64,000 nt of DNA. It comes from Acidobacteriota bacterium. GTDB lineage: Bacteria > Acidobacteriota > Terriglobia > Terriglobales > Acidobacteriaceae. The position numbers and the translations under genes are program-made. Position 1 is the first letter of the stretch; every line of letters starts with the position of its first letter. Of the stretch, positions 16,290-24,845 are shown piece by piece. The DNA is taken from contig JACPYL010000008.1 of NCBI GenBank assembly GCA_016196065.1, positions 248,001 to 312,000 of the forward strand, written 5' to 3'. The notes under the pieces were generated by a model. The model did no database searches. It was not told where the DNA came from and saw nothing but the letters and a program-made list of their open reading frames with translations.

Positions 16290-18347
16290 ATGAACAGACC
16301 CCGTTTCCTGCACATATCTCTTCTGATTTTGATCGGAGTTGTCTATGGCCTCGCAACGCCGTGCCTGGCGGCTCCAGCTACACGCTATGGCGTCCGCATG
16401 GAGCAGCAATGGATTCCCATGGCCGACGGCATTCGCCTCGCGATCACCTTATACATGCCGGATGGCGCGAAGCCCAACGACAAGTTCCCTGCCCTGCTGG
16501 AATATCTTCCCTACCGCAAAGACGATTCGACTGCATCGCGAGACTATCCGATCCATTCCTACTTCGCGCGTCGCGGATATGTTTCCGTGCGCGTGGACAT
16601 CCGCGGATTCGGCGCCAGTGAAGGCGTGCCCACCGATCGCGAGTATTCGGAACGTGAGCAACTGGATGGCGAACAGGTAATCGCCTGGCTGGCCAGCCAG
16701 CCTTGGTCGAACGGCAACGTCGGCATGTTCGGCATTTCCTGGGGAGGATTCAACGCGATTCAGATGGCCATGCGGCGTCCGCCGGCATTGAAAGCAATCA
16801 TCGCCGTTGATGCGACAGAGGAGTTGTTCAAAGACGATATTCACTACATCGACGGCTTGATGCACATCGACGAATTTGAACTCAACATGGATATGGCGCC
16901 GGGGATGACCGGCGCGCCCGACTACACGCTCGACGAAAAAGTACTTGGTCCACGGTTCGATGCTGCGCCCTGGTCGCTCCTTTACTTGAAGCATCAACGC
17001 GACAGCCAGTTCTGGCGAAGTCCCGTGCGTCCCCTCAAAGACATCAAGATTCCCTGTTTCCTGATCGGCGGTTTGCTCGACGGCTATCGTGATTCGATTC
17101 CACGCATGCTGGAACAGGTAAAGGCTCCTGTGAAGGCGATCGTCGGTCCGTGGAACCATACATTTCCGCACGACGCGGCACCCGGCCCACAAATTGAGTG
17201 GCGCGATCAGGCAGTACGGTGGTGGGACTACTGGTTGAAGAATCGCAATACGGGAATCATGGACGAACTCCCGATCTCGATTTACATGCGGCAATGGCAC
17301 CCGCCGGACGCGAAACTGGAAAAGGTGCCTGGATTCTGGCGGGCGGAACCGTTGTGGCCTCCGCGCGATGCGGCCAACACGACCCTCTATTTGCAGGACG
17401 CGCATATCCTCTCAACGGAAGTTGCCAAGCCGGCGACGCATCAACTGCGATACATCCCGTCGGTGGGAGTCGAGGCGGGATTCTGGTGGGGAGAGCTACT
17501 CACGGATCAGCGCCCGGTGGACGCCTTCAGCCTGACCTACGATTCGGTCCCACTCAAGGAAGACCTCGCTGTATTGGGGCGCCCTCATGCTTTGCTGCAG
17601 GCGAGTGCGTCAGCGCCGCTTGCAGACTGGTTCGTTCGGCTTTCTGATATCGCGCCGGATGGGTCAGTAACGCTTGTGACAGGCGCGGGATTGAATGGTG
17701 CGCAGCGGGAATCCATGGCTGACCCCAAGGATCTGGAGCCGGGGAAAGTCTATCCGCTTGATCTCGAGATGCACCTCACGACCTGGATCTTTCCCAAGGG
17801 ACACAGAATTCGCCTGGCAGTTTCAAACGCGCTTTGGCCGATGATCTGGCCAACTCCGTACAACATGACCACCACGCTTCAACTCGGCGCCGAACAGGGA
17901 TCGCGAGTCGTCCTGCCGCTGGTGCCGCCATCACAATACTCCGTCCCCCGGTTCGCTCCGCCCGAGCCATTGGAAGAACGGAAAGACATCGTCTCGATTG
18001 GCTTCCCATTTCCCGGCGAGTGGTCGACAGAGCGCGATCAGGTGAACGGCAAGACCAAAGTGATTTGGAGCGGAAAATCTTCGGAAGAATATCCGTGGGG
18101 GAAAGAAACTGATCTTGAGAAATTAACGTACTGGGCGGATGACAATCATCCCGAGACCAGTTCGATCCTAGGCGAGGCGGATACGACGCTCAATCTGAAA
18201 GATCGCGTTTTGTTATGGCGAGGACGACTGAACTTCAGCAGCGACGCGAAGAATTTCTACTACAAATACACCCGCGAGTTGCTCAAAGACGGACAAACAA
18301 TCAAGCAGAAAACCTGGGAAGAAACAATTCCGAGGGACCACCAGTAG
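16290..18347 (+). CDS. CocE/NonD family hydrolase (X-Pro peptidase-type esterase)
   Basis: A 685-residue exported enzyme. Residues 1-28 are a signal peptide (LATPCLA). The alpha/beta-hydrolase domain carries the oxyanion region near YLPYRKDD and the nucleophile S150 in GISWGG. A likely acid lies in GLLDGYRDSIP and the catalytic histidine in GPWNHTFPHD. The C-terminal part (about 400-685) is the jelly-roll domain typical of CocE/X-Pro dipeptidyl peptidase S15 proteins. These enzymes hydrolyse esters or amides such as cocaine, acyl amino acids or proline peptides; the actual substrate is unknown. The start is the ATG directly before the signal peptide; longer frames read into the upstream dyad. 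Confidence 0.88.
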   Translation: MNRPRFLHISLLILIGVVYGLATPCLAAPATRYGVRMEQQWIPMADGIRLAITLYMPDGAKPNDKFPALLEYLPYRKDDSTASRDYPIHSYFARRGYVSVRVDIRGFGASEGVPTDREYSEREQLDGEQVIAWLASQPWSNGNVGMFGISWGGFNAIQMAMRRPPALKAIIAVDATEELFKDDIHYIDGLMHIDEFELNMDMAPGMTGAPDYTLDEKVLGPRFDAAPWSLLYLKHQRDSQFWRSPVRPLKDIKIPCFLIGGLLDGYRDSIPRMLEQVKAPVKAIVGPWNHTFPHDAAPGPQIEWRDQAVRWWDYWLKNRNTGIMDELPISIYMRQWHPPDAKLEKVPGFWRAEPLWPPRDAANTTLYLQDAHILSTEVAKPATHQLRYIPSVGVEAGFWWGELLTDQRPVDAFSLTYDSVPLKEDLAVLGRPHALLQASASAPLADWFVRLSDIAPDGSVTLVTGAGLNGAQRESMADPKDLEPGKVYPLDLEMHLTTWIFPKGHRIRLAVSNALWPMIWPTPYNMTTTLQLGAEQGSRVVLPLVPPSQYSVPRFAPPEPLEERKDIVSIGFPFPGEWSTERDQVNGKTKVIWSGKSSEEYPWGKETDLEKLTYWADDNHPETSSILGEADTTLNLKDRVLLWRGRLNFSSDAKNFYYKYTRELLKDGQTIKQKTWEETIPRDHQ

Positions 18348-18439
18348 TCCCCGTTCCCAAACAGAGAGGGACGAGGAAACCCGCCCAACCGCAAAAGGGC
18401 GCGCTCGCCCCTGGCTCCAGCCGCAAGGACGACTTGGCT

Positions 18440-18530
18440 CCAGCCGCGAAGCGGCGCAAGAATGCAGCCCAGGGCGCAAGCCCTGGGTACTATCCGGAAA
18501 GACGAGCGAGCCCCGAAGGGGCGAAAGAAA
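18440..18530 (+). repeat. REP/BIME element, copy L (three hairpins)
   Basis: Three palindromes in a row: GCCGC-gaa-GCGGC (18443-18455), CCCAGGGC-gcaa-GCCCTGGG (18468-18487) and GCCCC-gaa-GGGGC (18510-18522). They are followed by GAAAGAAA, which abuts the stop codon of the transposase gene. It is related, in opposite orientation, to the element at 18978-19070, and nearly identical to 19210-19325. Confidence 0.8.
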
Positions 18531-18977
18531 CTAATCCCAGATGTAACGCTCGTCGTAGGCGACATTGTTCTTCTTCAAGAACGCCACAAATTCCGTCTGA
18601 AAGGTTCGCTTCGTGTGGTGTTCCTCCTGCGTTGCGATGTATCGCGTAACCGCCGGAATATTGGACTCACTCACACTGAAGACCCCGTATCCCGCTTGCC
18701 ATGCGAATTCTCCGTGGCCCTTTTGGCGGACCCATTTGGATGAATTCGCTTTGATCACGCGCGCCAGATCGGCAACCGCCTGGGCGGGACGGATGCGAAC
18801 CAGCAAATGAACGTGATCGCATGTGCCATTGATGATAAGAGCCGTAGACCGAAGTTCGCGCACGATTCCACCAAGGTAAGCAAACAGATCGGGCTGCAAT
18901 TCACTCGTGATCAGAGGTTTGCGTTGTTTGGTACTGAAGATCAGGTGCACCACGACATTGCCGCAGGTTTGCGCCAT
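18531..18977 (-). CDS. REP-associated tyrosine transposase (IS200/IS605-like, RAYT)
   Basis: A 148-residue Y1-type single-strand transposase. The HUH metal motif is H55-V-H57 (CDHVHLLV) and the probable catalytic tyrosine is Y113 in the TRYIATQEEHH segment, with Q117 beside it. The central WQAGYGVFSVSES block is typical of the family. Length and motifs are complete, so the enzyme could be active. The gene is tightly bracketed by inverted REP elements: one ends at the base before its start codon, the other ends at its stop. Known RAYTs mobilise neighbouring REP sequences. Confidence 0.93.
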   Translation of the reverse strand: MAQTCGNVVVHLIFSTKQRKPLITSELQPDLFAYLGGIVRELRSTALIINGTCDHVHLLVRIRPAQAVADLARVIKANSSKWVRQKGHGEFAWQAGYGVFSVSESNIPAVTRYIATQEEHHTKRTFQTEFVAFLKKNNVAYDERYIWD

Positions 18978-19070
18978 GATTCTTTCGCCCTTTTAGGGCT
19001 CGGCCCTCTTCCACCCTTAGACCCGGGGCTTACGCCCCGGGCTGCATCCTGTTGCCCCTTCGGGGCTGCT
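18978..19070 (-). repeat. REP/BIME element, copy R (inverted)
   Basis: Read on the minus strand it contains GCCCC-gaa-GGGGC (19054-19066), CCCGGGGC-gtaa-GCCCCGGG (19022-19041) and a GGGC/GCCC hairpin. GCGAAAGAATC directly before the transposase start codon closes it. It mirrors copy L, with the order of hairpins partly changed. Confidence 0.75.
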
Positions 19071-19209
19071 GAATAGCTGCGCTTACATCATCGCTTTCGC
19101 CAAGCCCAACTCCACTTCCTAACAATCTCTACCGATTAGCCTGTTGCATTTTGCACCGAGCACTGCCCGGTCGCGGTGACCTGGATCACGGCGTCTCTGT
19201 GACGATTTC

Positions 19210-19325
19210 CAGCCGCGAAAGCGGCGCAAGAATGCAGCCCAGAGCCTGCCCCGAGCTTGCCGAGGGGGCGCAAGCCCTGGGTACCATCCGGAAAGACGAC
19301 CGAGCCCCGAAGGGGCGAAAGAAAC
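19210..19325 (+). repeat. REP/BIME element, copy T with nested insertion
   Basis: Almost identical to copy L, including CATCCGGAAAGACGA, GCCCCGAAGGGGC and GAAAGAAACT. The CCCAG arm of its middle hairpin is split by about 24 bases that form a second small palindrome (CCTGCCCCGAGCTTGCCGAG). This looks like a repeat inserted in a repeat. Confidence 0.75.
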
Positions 19326-19381
19326 TCAGGGAGTGGGTTGTGCAGAGTCGCGGTTCTAGAATCCGACAAAGGATGGGTCTG

Positions 19382-19783
19382 TTATAGGTGCGCGCCGTGC
19401 TCAAGTTGACGTTGATACTCCGCGCTATCGAAATGGCCGTGCGACACCGCAATCAGGCCGTCGTGGCCGATCTGCCATTCCTCGAAACCACTGATGTGGA
19501 CTCTCTTCCCGGTGCCGGCGTTGGTTCCGTCCAGCGTCCAGCGATAGACGGCACGCAGCCCGTCCTGCTCCAGACTATCCATCGAAACTTTCAGATCGGG
19601 GAACGCCGTCATGAATCCCTGGGCCGTTGCTGTGATCGCATTCCGCCCCACCGCAGGAGGTCCACCGTTGACGCTGAGCGATCCATCCGGCGCATAACAG
19701 GCAGCTACGCTCGCCGCATTTTGGCTACACCACGCCGCGGTATAGCGTTCGGCAAAATTCTGGACTTGGGCTGGCTTGGGCAT
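19382..19783 (-). CDS. NTF2-like / SnoaL-like protein
   Basis: A 133-residue single-domain protein of the NTF2/SnoaL-like alpha+beta barrel fold. The pattern is AERYTAAWCSQNAASVAACYAPDGSL at the N-terminus, then VGRNAITATAQGFMTAFPDLKVSMDSL, then VYRWTLDGTNAG and FEEWQIG. Such proteins are small-molecule isomerases, polyketide cyclases or stress proteins; sequence alone does not say which. The internal ATG was chosen because it gives the usual family length. The longer frame would overlap the amidohydrolase stop by 13 bases. The gene is probably read from the amidohydrolase promoter. Confidence 0.75.
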   Translation of the reverse strand: MPKPAQVQNFAERYTAAWCSQNAASVAACYAPDGSLSVNGGPPAVGRNAITATAQGFMTAFPDLKVSMDSLEQDGLRAVYRWTLDGTNAGTGKRVHISGFEEWQIGHDGLIAVSHGHFDSAEYQRQLEHGAHL

Positions 19784-19818
19784 CTTGTATAACTTGCCGG
19801 GAGACCGGCGAGCACGAA

Positions 19819-21138
19819 TTATTTCTGGCACGACGCACTGCCGCCCTGCTTATAGACTTTGCCTTCCTTCATCACGAACTCAATGTCTTCGAGCACGCTG
19901 ATATCTTTGAGCGGATCGCCGCTGACGGCAACCAGGTCCGCAAATTTTCCTGGCTTGATCGATCCAATTTCGTTTGAGTGTCCAAGCAGTTCGGCGGCGC
20001 TGGTCGTAGCAGACTGGATGGCCTGCATCGGGGTCATCCCATACTTGACCATGAAAGCGAACTGTTTGCCGCTCGTGCCGTAGGGGCATACGCCGAGGTC
20101 GGTGCCGAACGACATCTTCACACCTGCCCGGACCGCCTTGCCAAAATTCTCGCGTTGCACGCGAGCGAGCCCGGCATCATGTTCGAGAAAATCCGCCGGA
20201 GTTTGCCCGGTCTTGCCGCCAGCCTGGATACATTCCTCGTCGTAGATATCCATATCAAGGTAAGTGCCGTGTTGCTTCGCAAGGGCGATGATCTCGTCGT
20301 CAATGTACTCGGAATGTTCAATCGAGGCGGCGCCGGCCACAATCGCGTTCTTGATGCCCTCCCGCGCATGAGCGTGGACGGCAACTCGCAGTCCGAAGTT
20401 TTTCGCTTCTTCAACGCCAGCTTGAAGCTCTTCCGGCGTGAACTCAATCGACATGGGACTGCTGCCGTGCGTGAGGACGGCGCCGGTCGAGAGCATCTTG
20501 ATGACGTCGACGCCGTTATGAGCCAGGAGACGAACCTTCTGCCGGACTTCCCATGGGCTATTGGCTTCGCCGTAATGTAAATCCCAGGGAAGTTGAATAT
20601 CAGGCGCTTGTCCAGTCATCGCGCCGGCGCCGCCGGTGATCGTAATGTATGCTCCAGCAACAAACATTCGTGGGCCAATGATGTCACCTCGAATGATTGC
20701 ATCGCGAAGAGCGACGTCGTTGAGCGCTCGATACGTTCCCACATCACGCACGGTTGTGAAACCCGACTCCAGTGTCTTCCGGGCATTGGCGACGGATTCC
20801 AGCGCGATCTGCGACGCCGTTTTCTTGAGTACGTTGAAAGGCTCGCCGTCACCGTGGCCGTCCGCGACGTGTGTGTGGCAGTCGATCAGTCCGGGCAGAA
20901 CGGTTTTCGTGGATAGGTCAATCACAGTAGCGTCAGCAGGAATTGGCAAACCCTTGCCGACGGCCTGAACCTTGCTGCCCTGGATCAGAACGATCTGGTC
21001 AGTGAGGACGGTGCCGGAGTCAGGATCGATGAGCCGCCCCGCGCGGACAGCGGTGACTTGAGCAATGCCGGCCGAGGCCAAGACGAAGAACAAAAAGACT
21101 GAAAAGAACACTGACTTCTCGATTGAGTGAACGCGCAT
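19819..21138 (-). CDS. Exported amidohydrolase (Xaa-Pro dipeptidase/imidazolonepropionase-like)
   Basis: A 439-residue enzyme of the amidohydrolase superfamily. A signal peptide (about 1-26) precedes a small beta-sandwich and the metal-dependent TIM barrel. Metal ligands are visible as H88-x-H90 (DCHTH), a lysine in VDVIKML that could be carboxylated, the histidines of AVHAHA and IEHSE, and the aspartate of FGTDLG. A C-terminal motif (SIKPGKFADLVAVSGDPL) completes the fold. The closest annotated relatives are secreted Xaa-Pro dipeptidase-type hydrolases, with uncertain substrate. The ATG before the signal peptide was preferred; longer frames run into the repeat at 21150-21230. Confidence 0.87.
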   Translation of the reverse strand: MRVHSIEKSVFFSVFLFFVLASAGIAQVTAVRAGRLIDPDSGTVLTDQIVLIQGSKVQAVGKGLPIPADATVIDLSTKTVLPGLIDCHTHVADGHGDGEPFNVLKKTASQIALESVANARKTLESGFTTVRDVGTYRALNDVALRDAIIRGDIIGPRMFVAGAYITITGGAGAMTGQAPDIQLPWDLHYGEANSPWEVRQKVRLLAHNGVDVIKMLSTGAVLTHGSSPMSIEFTPEELQAGVEEAKNFGLRVAVHAHAREGIKNAIVAGAASIEHSEYIDDEIIALAKQHGTYLDMDIYDEECIQAGGKTGQTPADFLEHDAGLARVQRENFGKAVRAGVKMSFGTDLGVCPYGTSGKQFAFMVKYGMTPMQAIQSATTSAAELLGHSNEIGSIKPGKFADLVAVSGDPLKDISVLEDIEFVMKEGKVYKQGGSASCQK

Positions 21139-21149
21139 CAAAGACGCTC

Positions 21150-21230
21150 CAGCCGCGAAGCGGCGTAATGTGAAAGCCCGGCACGTAAGTGCCGGGTCAG
21201 AGAATTCCAGGATCAAGTCCCGCAGGGACG
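21150..21230. repeat. REP-type cluster of three hairpins
   Basis: GCCGC-gaa-GCGGC, GCCCGGCAC-gtaa-GTGCCGGG (about 21175-21196) and GTCCC-gca-GGGAC (about 21217-21229) follow one another between the amidohydrolase start and the Rieske oxygenase stop. The first hairpin is shared with the elements at 18440 and 19210. Confidence 0.65.
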
Positions 21231-21247
21231 GTACTCTCGCCTCAAAC

Positions 21248-22384
21248 CTAATCGGCCGCAACCGCCGTCTTTCCCACCGCGGCGCGCAAATCTGCTGCCA
21301 ACAACCGATGAAACAACTGCTCGCCCGCTTCCCGCCTCACCGACAATCGTCCCGCCTGATAGGCGCGCGACTTCAATCCGCGCTGCACGGCTTCGCAAAT
21401 GCCCAGGTCTTCATCCTGCACGCGATTGCCGACAGCCACGCTTTGCTCGTTATAGGCCCGCGCGGGCTCGCTGATATCGCTGAAATAAAAATCGAAGATC
21501 ACGCGGCAATGGTCAACGTCCACCGGGATGACGAGGTTCGTATCCATGTAGCCTTCGTAGCAATTGAACATGAAATTCGGATAGTGCCAGTAATACCAGG
21601 CACGATCGCCGCGGCGCGTGTTGGAGGTGGCAGCGTCTTCATTACCGCTCACCATCGGACTCGACTGCAGGCAATATCGATCTTCGTTTTCGATCGTGTA
21701 TTGCTTGTAGTCGAGCACCGAACTCAGGCCCTTGTGGAGATGCGGAACGTGATATCCCCCGTCGAGATAGTTGTCGACGAAAACTTTCCAGTTGCAGTGG
21801 ATGTCGTAGGACTGCGTGGCGAAGAATTTCAGCTTGTGCAATTCCAGAGGAGCAGCCCGCTTCACCATTCCACCGAGAAAGTCCTGCAACGAAGTCGCCT
21901 GCGGATCGAGGTTGACGAACACCAGCGTCTCCCAGGTGTCGCATTTCACAGGAACCAGTCCGTTGTCCTTGCGCTCGAAATTCTTTACGCCGTCGAATTC
22001 CGGCATGCCTTTGAGCGCGCCATCCAGGCCATAGTTCCAGCCGTGATAAGGACAATGCAGGATTGACGCTTGTCCGCAGGGTTCGGTAACAACCGCTGCC
22101 GCGTGATGGCGGCACACGTTATAAAACGCGCGCAAGACGCCATCGTTCCCCCGCACCGCGACGATCGGCTCGCCAGCTACGGTCGCAGTCAAGAACTGGC
22201 CCGGCTTTTCCACCTGGTCGACACGCCCGATCACCTGCCAGGTCTTGCTGAAAACAACCTGCCGCTCTAACTCGGCTACGCGGGGATCGACATACCACGG
22301 CGCAGGAATCGTGTAAGCGTCCGACAATGCGGCCTTGTCGTCGTAGGAGGCAAGGATCTGATCGATAGGCTTGTCCAGGATCAT
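21248..22384 (-). CDS. Rieske non-haem iron oxygenase alpha subunit (choline monooxygenase-like)
   Basis: A 378-residue oxygenase. The Rieske 2Fe-2S site is C91-x-H93 ... C111-x2-H114 (CRHH ... CPYHGW). The mononuclear iron site is in DNYLDGGYHVPHLH (H212, H217, with D204/D208 nearby for electron transfer). This subfamily includes choline monooxygenase, glycine-betaine demethylase and carnitine oxygenase. N-demethylation of a quaternary amine fits the neighbouring DAO and BHMT-like genes. No reductase gene is adjacent. The start overlaps the TetR stop by four bases, so the two are co-transcribed. Confidence 0.88.
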   Translation of the reverse strand: MILDKPIDQILASYDDKAALSDAYTIPAPWYVDPRVAELERQVVFSKTWQVIGRVDQVEKPGQFLTATVAGEPIVAVRGNDGVLRAFYNVCRHHAAAVVTEPCGQASILHCPYHGWNYGLDGALKGMPEFDGVKNFERKDNGLVPVKCDTWETLVFVNLDPQATSLQDFLGGMVKRAAPLELHKLKFFATQSYDIHCNWKVFVDNYLDGGYHVPHLHKGLSSVLDYKQYTIENEDRYCLQSSPMVSGNEDAATSNTRRGDRAWYYWHYPNFMFNCYEGYMDTNLVIPVDVDHCRVIFDFYFSDISEPARAYNEQSVAVGNRVQDEDLGICEAVQRGLKSRAYQAGRLSVRREAGEQLFHRLLAADLRAAVGKTAVAAD

Positions 22385-23091
22385 GCTTTCTTTCCTAAGT
22401 GCTGAATCTTTTCCGATCCGATGGCGCGGCGAAGTAGGTCCGTAAATTGTTCGATCCTGGCTTCCTTCTTCTCGGGCACGGGTCCTTGTTTACGGAACAA
22501 TCCGGGATCGAGTTCTTCGGTGAGAAGTGCGTCCTGAAAACGATCCATGGTCCACTCCAGGATCGAGCCGATCATGTCAGCGTCAAGATCCTGGCGAAGT
22601 TCGCCGCGAGATGCTCCATAGTGAACGAAATCGCGCCATCCATAAGGATCTTCTGCAACGAGGAAGCGGTTGATCTCACGACGCAACGCGAGGTCAGTAC
22701 CGTAGTTCCCCACCAGGTAGATGCGATAGGACGCCCAGTTGTCGCGCACCATGTGTTCGGTGCGGCCCAGCCAGTAACGCAACATCTCGAAGAAGCCCTG
22801 CTTCTGAATCTCGGGCGGGGCCTCCATATATTTCGGAAAGGAGCGTACGGCTTTCTTGTAGGCTTCGAAAAACAGGCCGTCCTTGCTCTTGAAATGCTGA
22901 AAGACCGATCCCTTGGCGATGGCAAGTTCGGCGGCAATATCTTCCACGCGCGCCGCGCTGTAACCGTGCTCCGCAAAATGGCGGATGGCTACGTCGACGA
23001 TTCGAGCGCGCTTGGCCTCCGATCGCGGACGCGGTTTTCCATCAGACCGCAGTTGCGTGGGCTTGGCCAGACTGCTGGCAATTCCATTCAT
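22381..23091 (-). CDS. TetR/AcrR family transcriptional regulator
   Basis: A 236-residue regulator. The N-terminal helix-turn-helix (about 25-75) shows the TetR signature: RIVDVAIRHFAEHGYSAARV, then DIAAELAIAKGSVFQHFKSKD. The ligand-binding domain is about 80-230. It is transcribed divergently from the PYROXD2-like flavoprotein and shares a 122-base intergenic region containing palindromes. It is translationally coupled to the Rieske gene. By position it should control the whole cluster and itself, with a betaine-type compound or product as ligand (inference). Confidence 0.88.
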   Translation of the reverse strand: MNGIASSLAKPTQLRSDGKPRPRSEAKRARIVDVAIRHFAEHGYSAARVEDIAAELAIAKGSVFQHFKSKDGLFFEAYKKAVRSFPKYMEAPPEIQKQGFFEMLRYWLGRTEHMVRDNWASYRIYLVGNYGTDLALRREINRFLVAEDPYGWRDFVHYGASRGELRQDLDADMIGSILEWTMDRFQDALLTEELDPGLFRKQGPVPEKKEARIEQFTDLLRRAIGSEKIQHLGKKA

Positions 23092-23104
23092 GCTTGACCC
23101 CGAG

Positions 23105-23210
23105 TCAATGGCACGATACAGCACTAGATAACCATTTTTCAATGGCTTTTTTCCTTGCGTTCCGTTAATTTCGCTTACCCGGGGCGGGGACCTTTCTTGA
23201 CCATAGGTCA
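23105..23210. promoter_or_regulatory. Divergent operator region of the TetR cluster
   Basis: Two palindromes lie between the divergent genes. CCATT-tttc-AATGG is at 23132-23145. TGACC-ata-GGTCA is at 23198-23210, four bases before the start codon of the flavoprotein gene. The octamer TCAATGGC occurs at 23105-23112 and again at 23139-23146. Either dyad could be the TetR operator. Confidence 0.45.
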
Positions 23211-23213
23211 TTC

Positions 23214-24845
23214 ATGAGAACGACAGCCGGAAATCGTGTCTACGACGCCATTGTCATCGGCGCGGGCCACAACGGGCTGACCGCTGCCTGCTACCTCGCG
23301 CGCGCCGGATTGTCCACCTTGGTGCTTGAGCGCCGGGACATTGTGGGCGGATGTTGCGTCACCGAAGAGATCGCTCCTGGCTGTCGCGCGTCCACAACGT
23401 CCTACATCGCGAGCATGTTGCGCCCGGAAGTGATTCGCGATCTGAAACTCGCGGAACATGGATTGCGCATGGTGCCCTGCGATCCCGCATTGCAGGTTCC
23501 CTTCCCCGATGGACAAGTTGTTTCGTGGTGGTCGAATCGCGATCGTGTGGTCGCGGAACTACGCAAGATTTCGGTGAGAGATTCGGAAACGTTCATCCGC
23601 GTTGATGATCGTTTGAAAAAACTGGCTCGCTACCTGCAGCCGTTCTTCCTCGAGCCTCCGCCAGAAGTTGATACAACTTCGCTGGGAGGATGGGCCGATC
23701 TGCTGCGAGTCGGCAAACGATTTCGTGGGATCTCGAGTGCGGATATCTCCGAGCTCGTTTCTTTTCTCACCGGCAGCCTGGGCGACTTCCTCGATCGCAA
23801 CTACGAATCCGAAAAAGTTAAGACTCTCTTCCTCGCCAACAACGTCTACGGCAAACACGGCGGGCCGTATCAGCCGGGAACCGCTCTGGGCCTGCTGTTT
23901 CACCTGTTGAGCGGCGGCGAACACGAACTGCAGGGATTCTATGGCCACGTCATGGGAGGCATGGGCGCGATCACGGGTGCGATGGCCGAGGCGGCCCGCG
24001 GCTTCGGCGTCGAGATTCGCACCGGTGCTTCGGTCGCACAGATTGACTCCCGTCAAGGAAGGGCGCGCGCAATTGTTCTGGAAGATGGCACCGAGATTCG
24101 CGCTCGCGTCGTGCTGTCAAACGCCGATCCGAAACGGACTTTTCTCAAGATGGTTCCAGAACACGATCTGCCGTCTGACTTTGTGCATGCAATCAAAGGC
24201 ATCAAGATGGACGGCCCCTGCGCGAAAGTGAACATGGTCCTCTCCGAGGAGCCGCGTTTCACCGGCACGCCCAGCAACTACGATGCGCAGCAACGCTCGC
24301 TTTTTACGCTGGTGCCTTCGCTCGAATTCGCCGAGCGCTGTTACGACATCGCCAAGTTCGGCGAGATTCCGGAACAGCTTTGGGTGGACTGCGTCATCGC
24401 CTCCAATGCCGACCCGTCACTCTGTCCTCCCGGCAAGCATGTGATGACCTGCTTCGTGCAATACGTCCCATACAAACTGCGGCAAGGTAATTGGGATGAC
24501 AATCGCGGCTTGCTTGGGGACCGCGTCGTCCGCAAGATCGCCGAATACGCGCCGAATGTGCCGAACGCGATCATCGCGCGACAGGTGCTGACGCCGCTCG
24601 ACCTTGAGCGGACTTACGGCTTGACGGAAGGCAACATCTTCCACGGAGAACTCAATCTCGAACAGCTGTTCTTCAATCGCCCGGTGGCAGGCTGGTCACA
24701 GTATCGAACGCCAATTGCAGGGCTTTATCTTTGCGGAGCAGGCGCGCATCCGGGAGGCGGTGTCACGGGCGCTCCCGGGCACAATGCCGCACACCAGGTT
24801 CTCCGCGATTGGAAGCGCGGCAAATTCAAGGAGGCCGTGGCGTGA
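23214..24845 (+). CDS. PYROXD2-like FAD-dependent oxidoreductase
   Basis: A 543-residue flavoprotein of the phytoene-desaturase-related NAD(P)/FAD family. The N-terminal dinucleotide motif is GAGHNGLTAACYLARAG, followed by VLERRDIVGGCCVTEE. The C-terminal FAD-contact segment is YLCGAGAHPGGGVTGAPGHNAA. The length and both motifs fit PYROXD2-like proteins, whose substrates are mostly unknown. It opens the plus-strand half of the betaine-type cluster and its stop overlaps the GTG start of the DAO gene. Oxidation of a demethylated intermediate is a possible role, inferred from context. Confidence 0.87.
   Translation: MRTTAGNRVYDAIVIGAGHNGLTAACYLARAGLSTLVLERRDIVGGCCVTEEIAPGCRASTTSYIASMLRPEVIRDLKLAEHGLRMVPCDPALQVPFPDGQVVSWWSNRDRVVAELRKISVRDSETFIRVDDRLKKLARYLQPFFLEPPPEVDTTSLGGWADLLRVGKRFRGISSADISELVSFLTGSLGDFLDRNYESEKVKTLFLANNVYGKHGGPYQPGTALGLLFHLLSGGEHELQGFYGHVMGGMGAITGAMAEAARGFGVEIRTGASVAQIDSRQGRARAIVLEDGTEIRARVVLSNADPKRTFLKMVPEHDLPSDFVHAIKGIKMDGPCAKVNMVLSEEPRFTGTPSNYDAQQRSLFTLVPSLEFAERCYDIAKFGEIPEQLWVDCVIASNADPSLCPPGKHVMTCFVQYVPYKLRQGNWDDNRGLLGDRVVRKIAEYAPNVPNAIIARQVLTPLDLERTYGLTEGNIFHGELNLEQLFFNRPVAGWSQYRTPIAGLYLCGAGAHPGGGVTGAPGHNAAHQVLRDWKRGKFKEAVA

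Larger units (their letters stand above)
18978..19381. other. Intergenic region of REP elements
   Basis: 404 bases between the transposase and the NTF2-like gene. It holds copy R (18978-19070), a weaker dyad GGTGA-N6-TCACG at 19175-19190 and copy T (19210-19325). No gene is seen. Confidence 0.6.

Noticed and set aside
16079-16315. A 78-codon minus-strand frame upstream of the ferredoxin
   Set aside because: It overlaps the CocE-type gene start and the CRP/FNR-like dyad and has no family features.
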